64,000 nt of DNA from Argentina anserina. Taxonomy: Eukaryota > Streptophyta > Magnoliopsida > Rosales > Rosaceae. Positions 45,701-57,977 of the stretch are shown here, in pieces (position 1 is the first letter of the stretch; the number at the start of each line of letters is the position of its first letter). The position numbers and the translations under genes are program-made. The notes beneath the pieces were generated by a model. It saw only the letters and a program-made list of their open reading frames with translations, was not told the origin of the DNA and did no database searches. Location of the stretch: positions 5,022,001-5,086,000 of the forward strand of contig NC_065873.1 in the NCBI RefSeq assembly GCF_933775445.1, given 5' to 3'.

Positions 45701-46510
45701 AATATGGCACCAATTTGTTAATTGTCCAATGTTGCATTAGAGAACAGAAGAGGCTACCTTTGGGAGTGAGTCATCAATCGTAGCATCGTATGATGGTTGC
45801 TGATTACTTAAAGCCTTCTCCAAAGCGTGACGTGCCACAAGCTGGTCCTGCAATTGTTTCTGAAGCTGTAAAATCTGTAAAAGGGAGAAAGATACTACTG
45901 TAAATTCTTGGATGCACAGCTGCAATGAAGCACCCCCTGGTCATAGCTTTAGGCTAGTTGTTTTTGTACCTCCTGATTTAATGAACTTTGAACATCAGAA
46001 CAAGTGGGCTGCTTGGTGATATCTTCAACAGAGTCGTTTGGTCTTCCCATTTCTCTCTATTAACAAAACAAGAATACTTGTGATTTGTAATACTAATCAG
46101 GATTCTGTTCCACACATTATCAAAGAGTTCTAAATTGACAGCAAGAATCAAAATCAAAATATAAAAAAAAAGTAAAAATGCAAATTCTTACATTTCTAAG
46201 TCTGTAAGGAGCCAAGGGATTGCTGTTCAAATTTTCCTTCCCAAACTTTCTTTTAATTGGGTCACTGTCAGTAAATGAAGGACAACAAAACTCACTTCAA
46301 TAAATAAGCAAAGAAGCATAAAACCATATTCATTAAAACTGAGAACTGTTCTTCACAGGATCACCAATGGAGGCTCAGATACTCACTCCTGGCAGAACCC
46401 AGTTCGAATTTACTAAAACTGAAGCAGGAAGAAAACCCAGAAAAGCTGTGAAGGTACCTATTGGAGCGTTTGTGTTTTGAAACTCCCTCCATGAACTTGA
46501 ATAGCTTCAT
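42766..46510 (-). CDS. DUF547 protein with MIP1-type leucine zipper, 616 aa
   Basis: Eleven minus-strand exons, all with GT..AG introns and perfect phase: 46458-46510, 46192-46264, 45970-46056, 45758-45874, 45120-45557, 44600-45003, 44137-44236, 43993-44052, 43830-43916, 43549-43677 and 42766-43068 (1851 nt). The N-terminus is basic (MKLFKFMEGVSKHKRSN). Exons 3-5 hold the 'ternary complex factor MIP1' leucine zipper (LQLQKQLQDQLVARHALEKAL, then DITVLELEVVLLERYLLSLY). Exons 6-10 hold DUF547: SLVYQLEGVDLRKM, KLAFWINVHNALVMH, YNVGGRTISVDMIQ and a HFALCSGSYSDPAV block. The C-terminus ends FRYLIPKEVAW. The family is widespread in plants with poorly known function. DUF547 has a distant protease/peptidase-like fold by some proposals, which I cannot test here. 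The start is the first ATG of exon 1, and 5' UTR exons cannot be excluded. Confidence 0.93.
43106..43180. repeat. 20-bp direct repeat in the last DUF547 intron
   Basis: TACTAAGGCCTGCAGCTTGG occurs exactly at 43106-43125 and 43161-43180, 55 bases apart. The sequence between is not clearly related, so this looks like a small local duplication or repair scar. Confidence 0.85.
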
Positions 46511-49495
46511 GCATAACAATAGAGAGTCAAGTTTTGGCTTCACCACACAGCCAAATGAGTCACTGAAACAGCATTCATTGCAGAAGCCTTACAAGCTTGA
46601 GATATAGACAACTGCATGAGTAGAAGGAGAACCCAACAACCCAACATAAGAGAAACATTCCAAAAACACATTAAATGCAAGACATAGATAACACAATGAG
46701 TGAGACTACTCACCATGATGGGTTTTATGAAAATGGTGAACCGAACTTAGCTGTTCAATGAAAAACCTAAGATATTTTGCAGCTTATACCTCTTTCATAT
46801 CTCTGGGGACTCAGTCATTGACTTTGAAGCTATGGACGGTCTAGTTACATACAATAGTCTGTTTGCCTTTTATGTATACAATGTTGTGCTCTACAGAGCT
46901 TACCTAATTCTTTGACTAGTCCGCTGTCTTAGAAAGCTATGCCACCACCTTTGAAGCTTTTGCAATGGTGAGCCTTTTGCATTGCATTAAAAGAAGCAAA
47001 CCAGTGTCTTTGATTGAAGCTGATGTTGCAAAAGTAAAAAAAAAAAAACACCTGCATTAAAATAGGAACAAAATGGACAAAGAAAATATAGGAACAATTG
47101 AATTATATATGCAAATTAGCATATAGTAACCGGAACATCATCATGAAAAATTGGATGATACATAAATATATCGGTACAATGATATGTACGTCGCGCCCAG
47201 TAAATTGGTAACTAGTTAGATTTTAAGAAAAAATGTCTTTATGTATGAAGTCGACGTACTTGATGTATCCAACACATTAATGAATTGTAAATGAGCCAGA
47301 GTATCAATTATTCAACTGTATATTGAGACATAATTTCAAACACACGAGATTACTAAATGCACAAGATCTAACTGAGAAAATGACTGGTTCAGTGAAGACA
47401 AAATTTGTGACCGAGTTGCCTACCAAGAAGAAATTGTTTCTACTACTAAATTCATTCCAATGAAGAAAGTTGTATAGTCTTTGTCAATTAGTACCCAAGG
47501 TCATATAACTCCAGAAAATTCGACTAAACCAACTGAAACACGTAAAGTCTTCATATACACATGTGACAAGTTTACAAAGCCCCTTTTTTTTATACCAGTT
47601 TACAAAGCCCCTTGTTAAACCATTGTTTAAAGCTGTCCAGCTAAATGGAGGAGGCTGGAGAACTTAAAAAAGGAAGAGCACTTAGAAAAACAAAGAACAA
47701 AAGATAGGAACCTCAAAAGGGCTGAAAGATGAAGGGGTCAAAGATAAAACAATGCATGATTGACATGAAATGACTGGGTTTGATCGTGTGTCTGAAGCTG
47801 TCTGATTCCTTGGGGGAGTTGCAATGCAAGTTCTGCAACCAATTTGTCCAGTCTATGGCTTGCACGCTCAGGAAAGTTTCTGGCCTTTTCTTTACATTTG
47901 GGGAAGAGTGTTATAGATTGTTCAAGGAACACAGAGGAATGCTTTCTAATTTGATTGGACATTTTATTATCATAGGAATCGGATTTAATTCACCGGCTCA
48001 CACCAGAAAATCTGAACCGTTTATTTGTACACGTGGATCATTTTTTTAAATGAGTGTTAATTATTCGTTCGAGGTCTCTTAATCAGGCGAGTGAGGAATT
48101 GAGGATCATCTAAAAAAGGCAAAACAAAAAAAAGGAAGAGAGGTGGCCGGTTAACTCAGATCTTAGACTTGAATTCCGATGGCCGGCAGCTTAGGTTATA
48201 TTTTTGGAGTTTTTGTTAAATCAAAGCAAATGAAAAGAGAGAGGGTTTTCACCTTTTGATTCAAAACCCAACTCCCTTCTCTTCTTTCTTTTTTCCGGCC
48301 AATGATTTGTTGCCTAGCACCTCTGTAACTTTGTTGCTGCCAGAAGCGATAGTCATCTCTCATGAATGAGAGCCACACAACACGGCTTTCTCGTTGTGTT
48401 TCAATTGTCAATAGGTGGTTTGTTTGCCTTCTCATTCTGGAGGAAGGAAGTTTGCCTCTTTGATCTCCTATACTGACGCGTATTGGGATTTCATGGAATC
48501 AATAGTTCTCTGAATAGAAACTCAAATTTGGTTTCTTTGATCTATGGTTTGAATATGAGATTGGGTTTTCTCCTTGATGTTATGAAACAATAAATTAGTT
48601 TGCAAAGAGATTCAAGAGAAGCTAGAAAGTTCACAAAGAAAGAGAAGGACACGGCAGGGAAGAAACTGCACGGGGTTGTTTGTCCGTGGTTATGCAAACG
48701 GCGCGTGCAATCCACAAGCTGTTAGTGACTGATAGTGCCCTATCTCTAGCAGAGCATGGAATACACTCTCCACATCATATGCCGATATTTACATGATGAC
48801 TCTATCTATTAGAAGGGAAAAATAAAACCAGAAGAAATAATTTTCAAACTTGTTTAGACATTTCATCAAACACTTGATATATATTTACGACAAATATCAT
48901 ATATGCTTTGCAGGTTAAATTTCTAACATTTAGAACAAAATACATAACGAAAGACATAAAAATAGATAATTCATACAAATCAAAGTGGAGATTCTGTTGT
49001 TGAGAGGCATTGAAACGAATGTACTTGCAAATACAAAATTAACTGTAGAATGAACAACTCAAAGAGCAAATAAAAAACAAGTGACACATGCAATAAGGTT
49101 CCTGGGCACTACCAAGTGACACTGGCTCAAGCTATAAACAATTGGACATAAAAATATGAGTTTACCTTGGATCCCCTTATCCTGAATTTCAAGTTGGCGG
49201 TGAATGAATCCACTGAAAAAGATTAAACTGGATCTAAATTCAAGGAGGAAGAAAATGGCCGGCGGTTTAGTAGGGTTTGTAACTTTCTTTGACGACCTTG
49301 GAAGAAATAAACAATATGCTCCGGACCAACTCTTCACAGAGACTGGTTAATATAATACGTACGTAAATATACGGTAAAAGAGAGATTTTACGACTAACCA
49401 AGATGATAATATTTCTAATCAGGTGCTAAATCCCAGCCATCCACCGTGATTGATGAGAAATTTTTCGGTACTCCCTTCTAATTACCATTTGACAC
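46511..49495. other. DUF547 promoter side and long gene-poor stretch
   Basis: No supported gene in about 3 kb. The overlapping frames near 47738-48049 lie on opposite strands and have no family match I know. An A-run sits at about 47034-47049. A GA/CT-rich stretch near 48230-48300 looks like an untranslated leader but has no gene attached. Confidence 0.5.
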
Positions 49496-50741
49496 TTAAA
49501 AAGGGTGTATTGTACATGAAATTAGTGCGAGTTTTAAAGAAATTTAAGGAATTCAAAAGTCTATTTGTATTCAATATAGACTTTTAATTATCAATACAAG
49601 TCTATGTGTATTCAATTAGAATTTTTTTAAGTCATTATGGAATCCATGAAAGTCTAGGGTTATTAAATCCTGGCTTTTAAAAATGAATAAAATTCTGTAG
49701 GTATTCAAAATATCATTCATACTTATGGAATTATAAACTCATGGAATCTCATGAACTTTGTAGTGTTAATTATAAACACCACAATCCAAAAATTATTTAG
49801 TCTCTAGACTAAAGATTTTCATGGACTTTCTCATGGACTTTATCAATATTGTATTTAAAGACGTTCATTCTCCACCATTTTACTTTTTTTTCTTTACCGA
49901 TTCTTTTTCCTACAACCTAACATGTTTATGCACATGTTTATTCTTATGATCCCATGATTGTTTTTTCTTCTTCTTTATTTTATGTTATTACGTTGTATCT
50001 TTACACTTATTAAAAAACCCAATTATCATATGTAAACACATGTTCAATGCTAACAATAAAAATAATGACAATAAAAGAAGTACGTAAGAAGAAAAATAAT
50101 AATCATATCAATATGTCATGAACACCGACTTTTTTAGCTTGAAACTTTCTGAACAATTTATTTACTTCCATTTCTTTAGTACCTATTTGTCGATAGATTA
50201 ATTTTAAAGGGTTTCTTTTAAATTTTCTTAAATAATTGAGATTCTCTAATGACTTTGTATTTTTATAATAGACACAACCAATAAATTTGCTTAGAAAAAA
50301 ATTATTCTGTATAAAATTATCTAGGATGCATTAATCTCCGTCCAATAGCACCCACAAGGCGTCAGAGAACACATAGGGACAATCTAGATACTTTCAACGC
50401 ACCCGGGAATGAAGCAAATTATCATGGAACCGTGGACTTATAGTTTAGAGACATGGTATGCATATTATTCAGTTACTATGCGTTATTTTCATAACTAACA
50501 AAAAAATAGTTTCAATTTTTTTATGAATACTGAAAAATCTATAAAAGTCGATCAATATCAATTATCTAGATTTCACGAATCAATAAAAGTCTGTAGATAT
50601 CAGCCTAAAGTCTGTGGTTGAAATCAGTGATTTTGATAATTCTATGAAAGTTTGTATACTTTTTAAAGAGTCCGTGAAGTTTCTAAAAAGTCTGTCAATT
50701 TAAATAAATCAATATAAATCTATATACAATACACCCCCTTA
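49496..50741. mobile_element. Possible PIF/Harbinger-like element, about 1.24 kb
   Basis: The left end reads TTA then AAAAGGGTGTATTGTACATG (49496 on). The right end reads TATACAATACACCCCC then TTA (to 50741). The inverted GGGTGTATTGTA ends and a 3-bp TTA repeat fit the PIF/Harbinger pattern, although the outermost bases differ between ends. The interior repeats the theme AAAGTCTGT / AGTCTAT...TATCAAT on both strands near the ends and has no transposase frame. Confidence 0.5.
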
Positions 50742-50840
50742 AGATTTAACTAAAAAATTATATTTAAGCTATTTTATCAAAGACTATTTTGAGTATCTTT
50801 CTAAAACCCTACATCATACACTCGAATACCATGAACTCTA

Positions 50841-50880
50841 AAACCCTAAACCCTAAACCCTAAAACCCTATACCCTAAAC
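50841..50880. repeat. Interstitial telomere-like repeats
   Basis: Forty bases of AAACCCT units with small variations (AAACCCTAAACCCTAAACCC, then AAAACCCTATACCCTAAAC). AAACCCT is the plant telomere unit, also common as telo-box motifs in plant promoters. No gene starts nearby. Confidence 0.85.
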
Positions 50881-53128
50881 TTTAAAATCTAAACCCAAAA
50901 TTCTAGTTCAAAATTATCAATACCCATTAAAGTCATTTCACAAATAATAAAAATATGTAAAATTATAATTTTGGTGTAATAAATTCATGTTTCAAAATAT
51001 AACATGTGAAGAGTACCACTGGACATTGCCACGTGGTTTTCCAATAGCACTGAAAAAAATTTCATGATTGTGCTATGATTTAAGCATGACTATTCTTTCA
51101 ATCGATAATGGTTATTTTATCATTGGTACAATAAGGAAAGAATTGACCTCATCAATGTTAGTACTCCATTCATTATGTGCTGAAAATTTGGAGGGAAGGG
51201 TGCATTGAATTGTGAATAGCTGGCTGCGAAATACTAATGAAATGTAATTAAGCAAATAAATTACCTTCTTAAAAAACAATCAATTACGTTTATGTGTATT
51301 AAGGGCACATAATTACTTGACATATTAGATAGTCCTCTCCTTGCTTACATCTGAGTGCATTCCATCAACGATCATTACACACAGATGTAGTAGCAGATAC
51401 GCATTTGAATACCAGTTTGCTTCACCTTGTTTAGGGAACCCATCAGCTGCAGACTCCATTTTCATATTCAGAACTCATAATCTTAAATACAATAGCTGTA
51501 TATCTGGTTCGACAATAATTTAGTGAGTCTCCCTCCAAAGTAAGGGCAATTGCATCCACTCCAAGTTTGTCCCCACTGTTATCAATTTCCTTCCAATTTT
51601 CTTGGTTGTTTAGTTCCATCTTCAGTCTGAAGTTGAACTACTCTCGTCTAAATGCTTAGCCCTACAAATCTAAGACATCTAATGCATGTTATCGACCATT
51701 CTAACCATTTTGTACTCCATTATTTAGTAGATGGCCGGCTCTAAAAGATATACGAGTTTAAAGTTTCAACAATGACTGCTAGTTTGGACTTTGGACCATA
51801 ACAGATGAGCTGATTAATAAGCAAGTTGAATAAATTAAACGTCTTCTCTATGTAATCGACATCTCTATCTTTGAGAATGTTAGAACTTTGAACAACAGTT
51901 CACATGCACATACGAATTGTATTATCAGTTATAGTAAACCCTTCTCAACTTGTATGAGAACTCACTAGCATTGTGTGCATCTGCAACTTTCTGCATGTGA
52001 TTTGAGTTCCTGGTTAACTTTATAGTGTAGATTGTGATCACAAGACTTTTCTTTGTAATGTACTTATTCCTTGAAACAGCCTTGTTGATGTTCATGATTC
52101 TTGTAGTTTAATACATTTGAAGAAGTTTCTAACATGGTATGGCCTAACTAATAGTTTAGTATCTTTTCTAACAACCAAACAAATTAGAAGCCACAACGAT
52201 GCATGGATTTTACATATCAATGAGAACGCAATATGTTAAGTGAAAACACAAACATGTTTCAACCTCGAGCAAGTGAAGAACCATTTCCAATGAAGCTGAC
52301 AGACATGCTTACATTTCTCTTTAAATTATAAGCTTGGGGTCTTGGTGTGTATTACATTGTTTAATTGGAAGATAACAACACTTTTACAAAAATCGAAGTC
52401 GTTAAACTTAGTGCAAGAGATACCTGCATTGAAAAGGTAAGCCTCAGAATAATGCATTTGTCTCCATCTATAATTGTAAATTTATTTATAGTAATCACAC
52501 ATCATTTCCCAATATTTATATTTAGAAGGTCAAACAACAACAGAGACAAAGATACAGAAAACTATATAAAGGGCTAGGTTCTTTATAATTTATATCAAGA
52601 CTTGGAGAAAATCCATATATTCGAAGGCAAATTCAATGCACAATGACTTGCTCTATTTTGTGTGCACAAATGTTTGACCTATGCTACTGAAAAAAGAGAA
52701 ATCTTATAAGATGCACTCTAGAAACATGAATATTCTTCGAAAATCGGCCGAAAAGTCTCATCAATAATTAAGAAGCGATTATAATTCGGACACAAAAGGC
52801 AAAAAAAAAAAAAAACAAAAACAAACGATGATTCAAAAGTTTCAAACGATTGTAGAGAATCTTGATGAAGAAAACCATATCATTTCTAAGAATAATGCAG
52901 CTTGACGTTTGTCAAAAAATAAAAATAAAAAAGGAATAATGCAGCTTGCCGTTTCACGAGAAGATGTACGAGGTCCTTAATGTATAAATAAGCAATTTTC
53001 TCTAAACTCGATCACGTCTTGAATTGAAGTCTTGATTACATATTTGTGCAAGCAAACTGTATTTTAACTGCTACACATAGTGCTATTTAACAAAGAGTTC
53101 AGCAGAATACATGTGGTGAGAAACAAAG

Positions 53129-53154
53129 CACAAGCACAAGCACAAGCACAAGCA
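53129..53154. repeat. (CACAAG)4 microsatellite
   Basis: CACAAG repeated four times plus a partial unit, in the 3' flank of NRPB11. Confidence 0.85.
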
Positions 53155-54024
53155 CATACGCAACGATAGAGGGTTGTTGTTGGCATTAGAACCTAGAAGA
53201 AACACATGGGAGGTTAAGTCTCCAAAACGACCATAGCAGGTTGGTCAAGCTAATGATAAGAGCAAAGGCATTCCACTTTTGGTTATGGCTCTTCTTCTTC
53301 TACTCCTGCCTGTTATTAAGGGACATGATACCAAGTTATTAACCCACTAACTTGGTGCCAATATTAGTTCAACAACTACACACCCCCTAACCTGTTAGTC
53401 ATTAGTTCATAAACACTATTGAACCATACAACTCTAGAAGCACGATAAACAACACGTCTGTCTATTAACCAGAGAGTTCTTCATTCTGCAGTCATCACGT
53501 AGCAAGATAGAGAGCTGAGACAGCAGTGTGCCAGTGTGGGTAATTGAATCAAAGAATACCTGAATCATGGTTAGAGTCTGGATTTTAACTACCACAATGG
53601 CACGGACACATTTCAGCATATCCATTTTGGCGTTTTCATTAAGTAGCACCATATAAGTTCAGAACTGAAACCAAACTTAACTGACATGCTCCAGATTCTC
53701 TACGGAATTTTTTCTCTCAAGAACCAGACTGACCCTTCTGTTCAATATGGTTCCAGCCAGTTACTCGGTTCTTTGATTCTCAAAACCCAGGCCTAAATTA
53801 GGTAATGCTAAGCTGTGACCTCTCCATTAAAAAAAGAGAACTCTGGTGAAACGGAATGTACCATTTCTCCAGTTCTCATTCCATCACTATCCCATCCAAA
53901 TACAAGAGGCAGTCATGAAGTACAGAACTAACAGAAGTACAATAGTTACATGGTTAAGCAGGGCAACAATCCATTACACGATAAATTGTTAAAACATGCC
54001 TCCACATAGTTGCTCGAGTCCATT

Positions 54025-55116
54025 CTAGTAATCCACTTGCATTGCTTGCCTTGCTACCTCATCCTGCATGCAGGATATTCAAAGTTTCAATATATTCACA
54101 TACTACAGATCAGAACACATAATTTCCAATGAAGCTTGAGAACTTTCAGATCTTTCTGAAGAATAATAATCTCTGGACTTATGTCTCATTTCATACTAGA
54201 GTATAGATAATATAGGGCTTAAATAGATTATATATAACAGCATGTACATGATTTCGTATTAACAGATGTTTGATATCAACCATAATCGTCCAATGATGCT
54301 TATGATATGACAATAAAATGGTAAGTTCATTTCATAGTATGATATAATTTAGTTTTCAAGAAGAGGGGTCATAGCATGATATATAAAAAGTCTCAGATAT
54401 GCTATCGAGGTTATCAAATTATCAAATGCAATGCGAATATATTCTGAAACACCTTAATCTAGTTGAAGCGAGACACCAATTTGAAGAAGGAACATCAAAT
54501 AATAATACCTCAAAATTACTCTTCAAATGGTCAAGTTCCTTGTCAAGATCATTAATAGCCTGGTTATACGCCTGCATTGGTGATGACTGGCTCGTTGTGT
54601 GAATCTACAACAGTACAAATACAGTGGTCAAGGTAAAAACTATAACATTACTTAAGGTTAAGAACACTTAAAGATATAAAAAAATAGTAATGTAGAATAT
54701 CAAAATTGAATGACTAACCCTGACAATGATCTTGTACTGAAGTGGGTGAGGAAGCTTGTAGCCAGCAAATAAAACATTCTCATCACGGTGCAGCTGCCTG
54801 GTTATCACAATATTTGGAAGCATCAATTAGGGTACTATAATCTAAAAAATATAAAGGTAGCTAAAGTATAGAAATTGGAGTGAAAAACAAATGCATACAT
54901 GCGAAGGATGTTGCCAATAGTATGATCCTCTCTCTCAATCGTAAATGATGCTGCATTTATGATCTTTGTATCCCTTTCGTACGACACCCTGAAAACGAAA
55001 AAAATTTGGTGAGGTTTTTACACTACAGAGGGGCTGGAACTCTCTCCAAAATACAAAGCTTACTTTTTTGTCCCTTCAGGAACAACAAATCGCTCATATC
55101 GGTCTGGGGCATTCAT
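54025..55116 (-). CDS. NRPB11: RNA polymerase II subunit RPB11, 118 aa
   Basis: Five minus-strand exons with exact phase: 55064-55116, 54899-54988, 54719-54797, 54509-54604 and 54025-54063 (357 nt, 118 residues; the plant protein is about 116). The protein reads [38 protein letters not shown], then [37 protein letters not shown], a [21 protein letters not shown] helix and the end [15 protein letters not shown]11 pairs with RPB3 as the eukaryotic counterpart of the bacterial alpha dimer and seeds assembly of RNA polymerase II. The ATG at 55116 gives the conserved MNAP start. A further 5' untranslated exon may lie near 55950-56010, where a leader-like region precedes a GT. Confidence 0.96.
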
Positions 55117-56465
55117 AGTGGTGGTTGCTTTCTCTGGTTTGGGACAGGAACTTCAGCTTTCCTTCTCTCTTGCAGGATGTACCTATTTCAATAAAGTACA
55201 ACTATCTTCATACATGTATAAATTACTACAGCCAGAAAACAGACTCACCAGTTTCTGACAGACTACATTAGAGGAACCCAACAAGATATAAAAGTGTCCT
55301 ATAAAATAAAATGAAGACGACAAAATACTTAGCTAATTGTATTGGTTAAATAATATTATGCACATAAGGGCAAGGTCTATACATTTCCGGAAACCCATCA
55401 AAACCCAAAGATATAACTCAGATAACAAGCAGCTTTAAAAGCCAAACTCCTTGCATAATTTGCTTTAACTGAACCTACATAATCCAAAGCTTGACAGCTA
55501 AAATTTTGATACAGACCAAGAAATTTTGAACTGAATGAGGTGAAATTGCAACTCTGCTTAGAATGACAGCCTTTACAAATAAACCAAAACTAACCTCAAA
55601 TGCCAAATAAAGCAACAGGTAGAAACCCAATAACAAGTGCATAATATGTAGTTATAAGCACAATATAGTTCCACTAGTCCACCATTTTAGAAAGTATAAT
55701 ACCTTCCTAAACCCTAATCCCAATTTCACAGCCACCAAATGCAGAAGCCCTATTGGGGTCAATCTAGTTCTTGAGGAATTAAACCCGTAAACCCAAAACC
55801 AGAGAGCTCAAGCAAACCTATAAAGTTTCAAACTTTATTCCAATCATAACCGAAAACCCAGAAACAAATGCAGATATTACGCCGGCGAATATGAAGAAAT
55901 AAGGCTTCCGGAGACGCCCACAACGATTTGAGAGAGAGAGAGAGAGAGATACTTAGAGACTTACAGTGACGTCGCCGGAGAAGAGAGAGGAGATTGGAAT
56001 GAGGTTCCAATGAGTGAGAATGTGAATTATAAAAGTGCGAAGAAAACAAATTTGGGCCGGGTTAAAGGTCCGACTCACTCTATTCGGGTCGGTACTACTG
56101 CTACTCTGCTAGCAACTTAAACGTGCAAGCAATGCGGTAATTAGTGTGTGTTGATAAACTTGAATCGGATAGAGAAGGATTGAACTGATGATGTGATGAA
56201 ACTAGTTCAAGAACTAAAGACATCATCATTGGTTATCTTGCATTCGCAATTCAAGCAATTGCATACAAATATGTGAATGCATGCTTATATGTGACAACAA
56301 GAGATTTGTTACATTATACATAATAGTGAGATAAAATTGAATAGGGTGAGTGCTAGACTCACACTCACGTTAAAGGAGGACGAAGAAACCAGCGGACTTT
56401 CTTGTTGAGTTCGTGATCGACACATTTCAAATTTCATGATTTCAAAATTCACTTTAGGTTTGAGA
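55117..56465. other. NRPB11 5' UTR/intron and promoter region
   Basis: Holds the NRPB11 leader, a likely 5' UTR intron and a (GA)10 run at 55930-55949, a frequent feature of plant housekeeping leaders. No other gene is supported. Confidence 0.5.
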
Positions 56466-57977
56466 AAATAAACCAATATTTTAGAAAACTCGCCTCAAGA
56501 CTTAGTCGAAAACAAATCGCCTTTTTCAGAAAGGCGCACAGGTGCAAAAAAGCACATAGAGACACAAAAGGCATAAAAAACGAGCATACAAGGCGCACTT
56601 CAAAGTTTTTTTTTAAAAACCCGATAGACAAAAAATAATGTCGTTTTCAGTTGAGCGTTAACAAAAATAAAGAGGAGAAAATTCTCAAGCTCTCGGCCAA
56701 ACCAATTCTTCCTCCTCTTCAAGCGTCGTATTGCAAAGATGAAAACGATTAGATTGTGATTGGTGATTCTTCTCTTCAAGAGTTTCGACCCTCAATACAA
56801 ACAGAAGAAATGTCTCAAGCTCTCAGCCAAACCTTTTCTTCTTCCTCTTCAAGAGCTGCATCGCAAAGACGCAAAAGATTAAATCGTGATTCTTCTTTTC
56901 AGGAGTTTCGGTTGGTTGGGCTTTGAAGGTATGATACAAATTGCTTTAATTTGGTTAGTGACTTCATTGAGTTCATTCAATCACTTCAACTGAGGGTTGG
57001 GTTTCATTTATTCAATGTTTTGTAACTTCTATTTATTATATCTTCATATTGAGACTCTCTGATGCTGACACTCATGTATCTTTGTATAATTGTGATAAAG
57101 TGGAATCCCGAATCTTATTGATAGAAAGGTAAGCTAAGATCATCAGATGAACAAAGCAGAAACTTTAACCATAATGTTTTTGTTGAAATCTCTTACTTGA
57201 TATAGTCATCTATTAAATGGTATGCATTCCAGAAGCTAAAGCCAAAAGTTAACCTCTATGAAGATGCTCTATCGATGACGTGATTAGCCCACTTCTCAAA
57301 AGGAAATTGCAAAAGGAAATCTACTCAAGTGACAAGTTCAAGTAATTTGTAAATAAAAGCCTATGTTTTATTTTATTTTATTAGAAAATAATTTATTAAA
57401 TTTATTATTGATTGTCTGTTACATTTTTATATAGGTAGAAAAAATATTTCAAGAAAATCTATGAGTCTTGCCGACATTATAGGTAATGGTGACATTAGAG
57501 AGAATCCATATGATGATACAAACCCTTTTTTTGAACACCGTGTTTGTATTAGTGATGGCGGGTGATGGTGTTGATGGGGTTGATGGTGGTGAAGATGATA
57601 GTTTGGATGGTGATCTTCTAATTGATGAGATGATGGTTTTGAAGCATGAAGTATATTTTAACAATTGTTCTTAATATTTGGTTGTTCAATTTGGAGACTT
57701 TAAAACTTTGATTTCAAGCTATGTTGGTAGATTTGTTGAATTGTATGGTTTTAGACTTTTACTACTTGACTTATTATATATATGCATGATAATTATTATG
57801 TTTTTCAAGTTATTTTTCAAGTGGTATGTATAAGAATAAGATACATTTAAATAAGTGTGTTTATCATTTTTATGTTGTAAAGCTTATATCTTTTACACCT
57901 CAAGCGTTAAAACTCAAGACTCTCGTAAAAACACCTTAAGAAGGTAAGCATTCACGTTTTAAAACATTGAAATGAAC
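56466..57977. mobile_element. hAT-like element, about 1.5 kb, decayed
   Basis: The element is 56474-57969. It starts CAATATTTTAGAAAACTCGC and ends, inverted, as CAATGTTTTAAAACGTGAAT (about 13 of 15 terminal bases agree). It is flanked by 8-bp near repeats AAATAAAC (56466-56473) and AAATGAAC (57970-57977). The subterminal region has AAGGCGCAC motifs common in plant hAT derivatives. An internal tandem duplication (56687-56789 and 56816-56912, starting CAAGCTCTC-GCCAAACC) is present. A short frame near 57440-57545 (GDIRENPYDDTNPFFEHR) may be a transposase remnant, but I cannot assign it. Confidence 0.65.

Larger units (their letters stand above)
50742..54024. other. Gene-poor AT-rich stretch
   Basis: No supported gene in about 3.3 kb. 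It contains the telomere-like tract at 50841, an A-run at about 52800 and the hexamer repeat at 53129. Frames at 51341-51523, 52365-52577 (+) and 53434-53652 (-) lack recognisable features. The right part includes the NRPB11 3' UTR. Confidence 0.55.

Noticed and set aside
47738..48049. Frames of 74 aa (minus) and 89 aa (plus) overlapping each other
   Set aside because: Opposite-strand overlap, no known family, no splice or promoter support.
57486..57674. 62-aa Asp/Gly-rich plus-strand frame
   Set aside because: Low-complexity GATGG/GTTGATGG repeats inside the hAT-like element.
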